Shown here: in pieces, positions 56,674 to 64,000 of the stretch | Layout: every line of letters starts with the position of its first letter | How positions within the stretch are numbered: position 1 is the first letter of the stretch | Origin: Dastarcus helophoroides | Taxonomy: Eukaryota; Arthropoda; Insecta; Coleoptera; Bothrideridae | DNA length: 64,000 bases | Direction: 5' to 3' | NCBI GenBank assembly: GCA_028583605.1 | Contig: CM053330.1 | Span: forward strand, 20,796,129-20,860,128 | The notes under the pieces: generated by a model | Database searches by the model: none | Told to the model about the DNA's origin: nothing | Seen by the model: the letters and a program-made list of their open reading frames with translations, nothing else | Translations under genes and position numbers: made by a program

Positions 56674-57612
56674 TTAGGTGCTAAGGATGGTTTCTGCAAA
56701 TGATTTGTTTGATATTAAGGGTCTATTGTAAACATCGGCGAACATCTTAGAGTCCTTAGACCACCCTGCTGACATTCTTATAGTATCGAAATTGAAAACT
56801 TTTCTGCTCGCAGTAGATGTAGCTGCGTGTCTAGTACTATAAGCCGAAAATATTTTGGTATCAATCCCGGCTTTAATTAGCATGTTTTTTATCCAACGGC
56901 CAAGAGTTTGCGCTGAAATCCCTTTAAAAGGTTTTTTATTGGAAATGAATAAACTACTTATAGTACCTCTGAGTGATTTGGTTTTATTCAGATAATTTAT
57001 TAGGGACTTGACTACGCAAATATTGGGGTTGGAGTGTAAGAAGGGAGGTCTTAAAAGAGGTTGACTCTTGTTTCTCGCAGAGGTTTTAAGTCCTTTGGTG
57101 ATTAGAATCTTAATTTTATCTTCTGATATAAATATTTTGGTAATGTCTATAGCAACAAGTGTTTGTAAACGTTCGCCGGTAGCCAGTGCCAACAGAGTAG
57201 CTAATTTTTGAGATAATAGACCAACGTTGTTTTCTGTATCGTCTAACCTCTCGATATATTTTAAGACTACCTAGGAATTCCAAATATTGTCATATTTGGG
57301 TCTACCGGGTCGAAGCATATAAACTCCTTTGAAAAATGTTTGTATCCTGTAATCTTGGGCCAGATCAGGATCTACTATTTGGGCTAATGATGACCTTTAG
57401 GAGTTACCGGTGCTAAATGAGGTACCTTTATTGAACTGTGCAGTCAGAAACTCTAAGACGTTCACTGGTAAGATACTAAATGGGTCAAGTTTCTTTGAGA
57501 AACAGAAATTCCATTTCAATTTCAGGCCCGTGTTATATTGCTTTAGCGTACCGGCAGTGATGGAGACCAAGCAAATTTCTATGGATTCCTTGTAAACCTT
57601 GTTCCGATGCAA
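56674..57612 (-). pseudogene. DIRS-like tyrosine recombinase (full element)
   Basis: The N-terminal core-binding part (57612-57397) has IEICLVSITAGTLKQYNTGL and VNVLEFLTAQFNKGTSFS. A broken stretch (RPKYDNIWNS, stop, YIERLDDTENN) leads into the catalytic part from 57192: LALATGERLQTL (first Arg), then ISAQTLGRWIKNML, SAYSTRHAATSTASRK (second Arg and His region) and RMSAGW. The nucleophile segment FADVYNRPLI comes last, ending at 56674. It inserts the circular cDNA. All catalytic positions are present in the C-terminal part, although box II has YSTRH where the sister copy has HSTRH. A frame break near 57395 and a stop near 57275 inactivate it. Confidence 0.88.
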
Positions 57613-58680
57613 TGCTTTCTGGATAAAAGACCTCCTATCAAAGAAAGTTGCGCTGCTAAGGAGTAAGGAGTACTGCCAAAGAAAAGTAAATTTATTTGAG
57701 GGTGAAAAATTATTGGTTCATCCATTAATAAAGCAATAAAAATTGGGTACCAGGGTTCAGTGGGCCACCTATGAACCACCATTACGCCCTGAGCTTGGTC
57801 ACTAATAATCTTCTCTAAAATGCGTAGAATAATTGAAAATGGGGAAAAAGCATAAAAGAATAATTTATACCAACTGATCGTGAAAGCGCCTATAGAACTG
57901 GCTTCGGGGTCATTGAGCCATAAAACGTAAATCTCACATTTTGTGTTTATACAACTAGCAATTAAATCAATCATCGGGTAACCAAATTTTCGAGCCAACA
58001 GGTGAAAGGCTGAAAATTTCAGTGACCATTCTGTGACTAATTGTAACTCTCGTGAAGCTCTATTTGCCTCGACATTGTCTGCTGACTTAATGTAAGATGC
58101 AAAAATGAGAATACTTTTAAACTCGCATCATTGCCAAATTGACCGAGCAAGATGATTTAGTTCTGGAAACTGTACGCTACCCATGCGATTTACGTATGAT
58201 ATCGTGGTGGTGTTATCAATTCTGCAGAGGACTGAACAGTTTCTTAATTCGCTGGCGTAACATTTCAGTCTAAAAAAATAGAGCTAAAAGTTCCAAATAA
58301 TTGATGTTGATGATGATAATTGATTGTCTTCCTCTGGACCAAAACCCATGAGAACGTTTATTATTACAAAAAAGAACCCCAGCCCATGCTGGAAGCACCG
58401 AAAAAGATTTCCATAACGAATATGTTTTTCTTTAGAAGGTTTTAACCACATTTCAAATTTTCTAGCCACCAATTAGGGTCAGAAAATAAACTGGGTGAAA
58501 TGTGCATAGGAGCGTTATAGTTTTCGTGGGTTCTGATGAGAGCTAAACATTTTTCACGTTCGAGCAATTTGGTGTACAAGAAGCCATATTTTAACGCTGG
58601 ACAAACTAACACCAACTTTCCTATCAATGTGGAAAAATATCTAATTTTACATTGTCTTAATTGTTTTATTTTCAATAAAA
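57579..58680 (-). pseudogene. DIRS-like RNase H and linker
   Basis: From the N-terminal side: RYFSTLIGKLVLVCPALKYG, LYTKLLEREKCLALIRTHEN and PNWWLENLKCG (58675-58442). Then come FGASSMGWG-like and IDNTTTISYVNRMGSVQF words across stops near 58440 and 58200. Next is ARKFGYPMIDLIASCINTKC with DPEASSIGAFTISWYKLFFY (57998-57579). A PFSIILRILEKIISDQAQG / WPTEPWYPIF linker follows. The block order is that of DIRS RT-RNase H proteins. Stops make it a pseudogene. Confidence 0.82.
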
Positions 58681-58699
58681 GTAAGATGAGAAATTACGT

Positions 58700-59308
58700 T
58701 TTTCAAATTTAATTCAGATACTTAAGTCTAAAGAGTTGAAAACAAAACCTAAGTAGACGCATTTAGTAGCTGAAATCAAGCAGCTCTTGCTATAATTGAT
58801 AATGAAACCCAAATGTTCCAAAAGGTTGATTGTTTGGGACACGTTGGGGACACATTCTTCATAAGAATGGCCTATTTATAGAAAATCATTCAAATAGACT
58901 GTGGAAATGAGACCCTTTTGTCTCAAGTGGTGAGCGACTGGTTTCAAACGTTTTGTAAATATCATTGGTAAACAATTTATACCACAACAAAGGCAATTGT
59001 ATTTGTAAATGTAGCTCCTGAATGAAAATCTTAAGTATTTGCGATGTGTCTGGCTTAGAGGGACTAGGAAGTAGGCGTCTTTCAAATCAAGCTTTGCCAT
59101 AAAACAATTTTTACTGATTAGGCTGGCAGCGACCCTATAATCTTCTGTTTTAAAATGACTTGCTTGGATATATTGATTTAAATTATTAAGATTTAATATG
59201 AAACGAAACGTACCCTCCTTTTTAGGTAAAATAAAATATTTAGATAAGAACTGATCTTTTACAGCGATTACTTCAGAAATAGCTCCAGATTTTAACATGG
59301 CATCAATA
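58700..59308 (-). pseudogene. DIRS-like reverse transcriptase
   Basis: MLKSGAISEVIAVKDQFLSK opens the domain; GTFRFILNLNNLNQYI, MAKLDLKDAYFLVPL (motif A Asp) and FTKRLKPVAHHLR follow. The catalytic loop is YLNDFL, where family members have YLDD: the first Asp of the pair is Asn here, and a stop comes directly after. Beyond it the thumb words (NLLEHLGFIINYSKSCLI) persist to about 58700. The N-terminal side is separated from the preceding coding sequence by the Penelope-like insertion at 59309-59633. Confidence 0.86.
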
Positions 59309-59633
59309 TTCTTCATGGCAGACCCTTATTGACCGGAAATATTATGTTTTTTTCAATTTATTTAACATTTCTTCAGCCCAGTTTGGAAATATTTAAATTT
59401 TTATGGTTTGTTGACGATTTTCTAAACAGTTTTTGAAATGCGACTACGTGATATTTAAATTTATTGTAAAATAAACTAACCTCTTAATTTGTGAACTGTC
59501 ATGAAGTGACGTTTTCAATAAATTTAAATATGACGTAGTCGCATTTCAAAAAGTGTTTAGAAAATTGTCAACAAACCATAAAAATTTAAATATTTCCAAA
59601 CTGGGCCGAAGAAATGTTAAATAAATTGAAAAA
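59309..59633 (-). mobile_element. Penelope-like terminal repeat, copy e, inserted in DIRS RT
   Basis: About 325 bp: the tail (TTCTTCATGGCAGACCCTTA) and body in reverse from the left, a ~55-bp centre, then an inverted stub ending GAAAAAA. The arms are long inverted repeats, but the tail occurs only on one side. Flanks share AACATGGCATCAATA (59294-59308 and 59634-59648), a 15-bp direct duplication. A long duplication plus a one-sided tail suits target-primed insertion of a Penelope-like element better than a DNA transposon. Confidence 0.8.
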
Positions 59634-60620
59634 AACATGGCATCAATAGATGTAGAAATGTGTTTAACTTCTTTCAGCGACCAGTTTGGTTCACTAGGAG
59701 CAAAAGGCTGATGTGGTACTTTAATGAAAGGGATTTTAAGGCCCCGTAGCCACGATAAATGAAGACTATTGGTAGTCAAGGTTTTCCGACTATTAAAAAA
59801 ATTTCTTAATCTTCCGGCTATTTTTCCTACCTCTAGATTTTGTAATGTTTCCTCTCCGGTCTGTACTTCTCCTGGCGCCGAGGACAGGAGTGTGACACGC
59901 GTCTGAACTGGCGCTAGGGATTTGTAACATACCGTCCACTCGACCTGACTTCCCTGTTTCACGTGAGTGGATCCTTGAAGTTTTAATTACTTTTAAAACC
60001 CGACTTCTTCTGCGTACGTTTGATAATTTGAGGATCCTTTGACGATTGCTGAATGTTTTTGGCGTCTTTAAGCCTGTCTTATAGATTTTTTTTCTAAAAA
60101 GCCATTCATCACTTAGAGATTGGGATAAAGTATTTGTTTAGTCTGGATAAAGATCCAGGGTTACTAAATCCTTCCTTGAAGAACTTTCAGAATGATGCAA
60201 GTCGACTAGAAGTCGACAGGTGTCACTAAGTTGCTCTATAAGTAATGTATTATTATTGCCCCCCTCTTGTTTGTCCAACAAGCCGGAAAGTGCCACACCA
60301 ATAGCGGAGAGGCACGCGCCAAGTTGAGTCTGTTTACTGGAGAGGCGCTCGTCCCGTTTGGAGACGTAGACAGAAATAGCTTGTTTGATAACAGGATTTA
60401 ATTCAGTTGCTCCAAAAGTACGACTATTGTCGGGGACTGGGTATTTTAAGATTAAAGCCATTCGTTTCTCAGAATCTAATACGGCTTGAATAAGATGGAG
60501 CCATCTATCGGAAATTTCCTAATCTATAGGAGGGGCGTGATGTTTGGAAACAGCCACTTCATCTCCGAAAACGCATAAAACATTGAAATTGAGGGGGGCC
60601 GAGGAGGTTCCAACATCTCG
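59634..60620 (-). pseudogene. DIRS gag-like ORF1, main part, running into RT N-terminus
   Basis: Readable blocks: SDRWLHLIQAVLDSEKRMAL and ILKYPVPDNSRTFGATELNP (60520-60380), VSKRDERLSSKQTQLGACLS, then a stop at 60138. A second frame (59962-59640) reads GEETLQNLEVGKIAGRLRNF, NSRKTLTTNSLHLSWLRGLK and WSLKEVKHISTSIDAM, the start of the RT protein upstream of the insertion. The first blocks resemble the capsid-like ORF1 of DIRS elements. The gag/RT boundary lies between 59962 and 60138. Confidence 0.7.
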
Positions 60621-60835
60621 AAGGCCAGATGAGGTTCTCTCTTCTACAGACACTACTCCTTGAATATGAGGCTTCCCTGAAATAAAGGAGATTCGATAGA
60701 AAGTATAGAAGTGGAGGAGTTAGAACTCGCCGCCCGGGAACGTCAATGGTTCAACAAGCATTGCAGCCCAGAACAATGTACCAGGGAATAGGACGTGGCA
60801 TGAATCGCATAGAAGTCAAAAGTCAAACATTACTA

Positions 60836-61415
60836 TAATCAAAAAAACTGCGGCGTGGAAATGGTAAGGTTCCACAAGCATCAAAAGCAGGAGTACACCA
60901 TGGAGGTTTCATCGCATGAATCATAGAGAAATCCAAATATAATAAGACTGTAATCAAAAAACACTAGGGTGGCTAGCCCAAGGGGTGCGATTCAATGTAG
61001 ACGATTGTAAGAGGATTTCTAGAGAGGCGACCATCCGAAATTGCGGCATGTGAATGGCAAAACCCAGTAAACACTGTATAACGTTGCATATTTCGTGACA
61101 GAAATCATATTGAAAGCAAATTTCAACCAAGACTGTAATCAAAAAACAGTATGTCTGGCAGCGCAAGTGCTGCGATTTACTAGTAGCGGTAGCAGTAGAA
61201 ACATGTAAGACATGCCATCATCCAAATAAGTACGGGTGTAGCAATGCCAATCAGTACTGTCATCAAAAAACAGTAGGTTTTGCAGCGCAAAGGCTGCGCC
61301 ATAAACGAGGCAGCTGCAGGAGTACATGTGGCTGGTGAGTGTCGAGAGTGACCAAGCGATACAGTATGCTATTAAAGAAATCACATATAAGTCGATAGTC
61401 ATTAAAAAAACAGGA
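60836..61415 (-). repeat. Irregular tandem repeats in the DIRS leader/gag region
   Basis: On the minus strand a landmark TTTTTTGAT(T/G)ACAGT recurs at about 61402 (weak), 61263, 61139, 60954 and 60839, spaced roughly 140, 124, 185 and 115 bp. The stretch before each landmark ends in a GCAGCGC-, GCCAGACA- or GCCACCCTA-type word plus (A/G)(C/T)TG or AGTG. The units share landmarks but not full sequence. Confidence 0.6.
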
Positions 61416-61469
61416 CGGGCTGCAGCTCTGAGGGTGGCAGCGATGTAACATGAACATCAAATCTGTTAA

Positions 61470-61604
61470 AAAAGGGAAAGTACCTTCGAGGTTATCTTCC
61501 TTGGAGGAGTTGTCAGAGTGCTCGTCGTGACTGTCTGAAGCGGATATGTGCTCGGAGCTGGATGTGCTTAATTGCTGTGACCGGAACATTCTTTTCGCCT
61601 CCAT
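61470..61604 (-). pseudogene. DIRS ORF1 N-terminus (Ser/Asp/Glu-rich)
   Basis: MEAKRMFRSQQLSTSSSEHI followed by a low-complexity acidic/serine stretch (SASDSHDEHSDNSSKEDN). Ser-rich starts are common in DIRS ORF1 proteins. It is separated from the main gag-like blocks by the irregular repeats, so either there is splicing or the repeats are an insertion. Confidence 0.5.
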
Positions 61605-61764
61605 CTTGTCCAGTCTCTGTTCTAATCGTTAAAGCCTGTTAATCACACTGGTATTGAGGGTGGATGGTTACCGATTTCGGGGTCATTTAAGAACTTTACG
61701 GGACATAATAAGCACTTGCGAACAACAAGAAAAGTAAAATATCGCGGCGTGATCAATCGCACAT

Positions 61765-61925
61765 AAACGAAGACTAAAGGATATAGGGAACTAAGACGCA
61801 TATGGAGCCGGGACGGTGAGGGCATAGCGAGATTTGTGGTTTGTTTATTTCTTTAAAATGTGATCGAGTCACCTAAACTGAAGGTACTATAATTTGTCCT
61901 ATTTACGAGACGAGACCGAATATAA
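61765..61925. repeat. DIRS right inverted terminal repeat
   Basis: Inverse of 56088-56250 with a handful of substitutions (for example TAGTACC against TACTACC, CACCGTCCC against CATCGTCCC on the same strand). It contains ACGAGACGAGACC at its outer edge. Confidence 0.9.
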
Positions 61926-61926
61926 T

Positions 61927-62175
61927 AACATTCATCTGGCCACAGCACTCTGTTAATACAGAATACGGTCGCAATCAGTTGTTACTTTGATTTTGAAACT
62001 TTACTTGAGGAAACCTCCAACCGTCTTGCAATGATTCTTGTTCTTGTGTTGAGTTGCCCCCATTCAACTAAATGTTTTAGATGCTCAGCATGTTAGGTTG
62101 GTATCGCGGTATCACAGCGCCTCGGATTTAGTTGCAGCCGTATCCAGCCGTTCGGTGATGAAATGGGCTTAAAAC
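61927..62175 (-). pseudogene. Tc1/IS630-like transposase remnant, part 1 (right of DIRS)
   Basis: Minus strand: WGQLNTRTRIIARRLEVSSS resembles the helix-turn-helix of Tc1/IS630-like transposases. After a probable internal deletion, NRVLWPDECY holds the DE motif and runs to the DIRS junction. The continuation is found at 55985-56044. Stops are present. The family call rests on short motifs. Confidence 0.5.
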
Positions 62176-62179
62176 TGAA

Positions 62180-64000
62180 CCTCCAAATTTATGTCATCAA
62201 TTTAATTTGACATTAAGATTAAAAAATATAACAACGTAGCTTCATGCAACGCTCTGTGCCTCCCGGTCAAAGAATTTGTTGGAACCAGTGATGCAGCACA
62301 AAGGCAATTTTTAGGGCAATTGTCCCTTTTTTAAAAGTTGAATAAGAAATTATTTTTTCGATTTTCTGTCTTTAGTAAGCCTCCCGTTATACATGATTAA
62401 AATTAATGTCATTATGACTGAATCACCCTATATAATACGTGGTTTTTTTTTCGAAATGATGGGTTTCTCTGTTACAATATATCCTAAAAAATGTGGCAAT
62501 CCGTAAAATACGTGACATCTGGGTCAATTTAATGATTTGTTATTAACTTGTATAGACAATTTAACCTGTATGTCATTATTAATGAAAATTTTGTTTCGAA
62601 TTCAACGTCAAATTCATTTGCAAATAGCCAACTTTGCAATACCGAATGTCATTTTTCCATAAATCTGCATAAAATAATGCTTTTCTGTATGACCTCATTC
62701 ATAAATTTAATAACGAACATTAATTTATTATTGACGTATATATTTTGTAACTGATTCTCTATGTTCAGCTTTTTTAGATCTACACGAATACGTGAAACAA
62801 AAGAAATTTTTTCTTTGTTTTATTAACAACGGAAAAAGTTTTAATTAGCATCACAAAACAACAAGAACTTTGTAAAAATAATAACAATCTCATATAAACA
62901 TATTTGCTCGATGCTTTTCTCCGTTGTACGCAACTTAAACAAAAAGTTTTTATACAGACAACAGTTTTATAAATTAAATGGACGCAAATTTTGAGGGGTA
63001 AAATAGAGTGCGTGATTTTATATAGCAAAATTAAAATAGTTAAGATTATCTTTACTATTTAAAGTAAGAATCACTAGAATCGAGCCATTGTCATCAGTTA
63101 GAGATAAATTTATTTATCCTGGAAGTATATTTACGTCTTCTAGATGGTAAACACTACTAATTGCGATAATCAGCTAGGAAACGTAATACTGTCATATTCC
63201 TCCGTACATCATTCGTAATTGGGACTTGATCCAAAAGAATAAAAATAGAGCAGCTAAGCAGCTTATTACAGCTTAACAGCAAGAAACAAATCAAGACTAT
63301 ATGACATTTACATGTAAATTATGAAAAACAAATTTAAAATTCTTATTCCATGATCTATTACGTTCGTTTGGTTTAGATCAACATTTTTGCTTAAAAAATA
63401 TCTTTCTTGATCTTTTTTCCTCTGTTTTAAAGTTTCTTGCTTTACAGATGAACCTGCTCGAATTGCTGGAAATGTCAATTGAAAATTTCTATTTTAGCAC
63501 CGTCTTATAGATCCTTTGATTCCCCACGATTTTAATTGCTATTTAACTTCGAGTTATTTTCATTCTCTTTAGATGTTCACTCCAAGCAAATATTTACGTA
63601 TTTTTAATAGTGAAAACTTTTTTAATATTGCACAGTGGGCCGGATACCGAAAAAAGTGGCCAAAAATCCAATTTTGTCATAGATTGCTTTACAATTACAT
63701 ATACAGTGTGTTTAAGGAAATAGTACTGAAGAGGGCTTTCTTTTTTATTGACGAATTTACGAGAAAAATTCAAACTTCTGCTTGATCTGAAAATGACATT
63801 ATTTTATTTATATTTTATGCAGGGAGTTCAATTATTTAAAAATTCCAAAAAACGATCTGGAGTAAACTGTTATTATTTTTCGTAGCATCAAAAAATATTA
63901 TTTAAAAATATGGTTTAAAATTAAAAAAAAGCATAAATTTCAAATTGTTATCTATTTTCAGAAATTTTTGCAAATAGAATAGACCTGGACTGCAAATAAT
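62180..64000. other. Unassigned AT-rich DNA
   Basis: No gene or element recognised. The open stretch at 63573-63785 (+) has no recognisable motif. Confidence 0.45.

Larger units (their letters stand above)
56045..61926 (-). mobile_element. Full-length DIRS-like retrotransposon
   Basis: Inverted terminal repeats of about 160 bp, a left extension repeated inverted in an internal complementary region, and genes in the order gag-like, RT, RNase H, tyrosine recombinase on the minus strand. AAT occurs at both junctions (56042-56044 and 61924-61926) and there is no longer target duplication, as expected when a tyrosine recombinase inserts a circular intermediate. Removing it restores an open frame in the flanking transposase fossil. 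Several stops, an altered RT motif and a Penelope-like insertion show it is no longer autonomous. Confidence 0.9.

Noticed and set aside
59309..59633. Classical MITE (palindromic insert)
   Set aside because: 15-bp non-TA duplication, one-sided tail and family link to a hammerhead favour a Penelope-like origin.

Overview
The window looks like AT-rich intergenic (or intronic) DNA of an insect or other arthropod. I found no host protein-coding exon, tRNA or rRNA gene that I can defend. Everything recognisable is a transposable element or a repeat. The mix (DIRS-like tyrosine-recombinase retrotransposons, a Crypton-like recombinase with an intron, FLYWCH-type and DGTWQ-type Mutator-like transposases, a BED-finger hAT, a Ty3/gypsy pol, a non-LTR retrotransposon, Penelope-like terminal repeats with a hammerhead ribozyme) is typical of large, repeat-rich insect genomes. 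The order cannot be fixed from this sequence alone.

Layout. 0.8-3.5 kb: a Penelope-like terminal repeat abuts a truncated + strand DIRS element (RNase H, tyrosine recombinase and its terminal/internal repeats). 3.7-4.7 kb: a broken Crypton-like recombinase on the minus strand. 4.9-8.6 kb: hairpins and small repeats. 8.9-11.4 kb: a decayed Ty3/gypsy pol. 14.5-16.3 kb: a 15-bp degenerate minisatellite, two Penelope-like terminal repeats, one with a near-canonical type I hammerhead, and a solo LTR. 23.0-25.0 kb: a FLYWCH-type Mutator-like element. 25.8-27.6 kb: a long inverted-repeat element. 30.4-30.9 kb: a hAT-type MITE and GC-tipped hairpins. 35.2-36.1 kb: a TIR-bounded element carrying a 60-bp minisatellite.

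40.1-47.9 kb is a nest. A non-LTR retrotransposon remnant is interrupted by an internally deleted sister of the FLYWCH Mutator-like element and abuts a hAT element. The hAT itself contains a TA-flanked MITE in its leader and a different Mutator-like element inside its transposase gene. 48.4-48.8 kb holds a second solo LTR beside the second copy of the 15-bp minisatellite. 52.8-53.1 kb is another Penelope-like repeat.

56.0-61.9 kb is a structurally complete DIRS-like retrotransposon on the minus strand, with inverted terminal repeats, an internal complementary region, gag-like, RT, RNase H and recombinase regions. A Penelope-like repeat has landed in its RT gene. The DIRS element itself sits inside a Tc1/IS630-like transposase fossil: removing it and keeping one AAT trinucleotide restores an open frame across the DE motif, which fixes both element ends.

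The most interesting items are the hammerhead and its Penelope-like family, the DIRS element with its resolved empty site and irregular leader repeats, and the nested insertions that allow relative dating. I see no host gene system here. Most coding remnants carry stops or frameshifts; the DGTWQ-type Mutator-like transposase is the least damaged.
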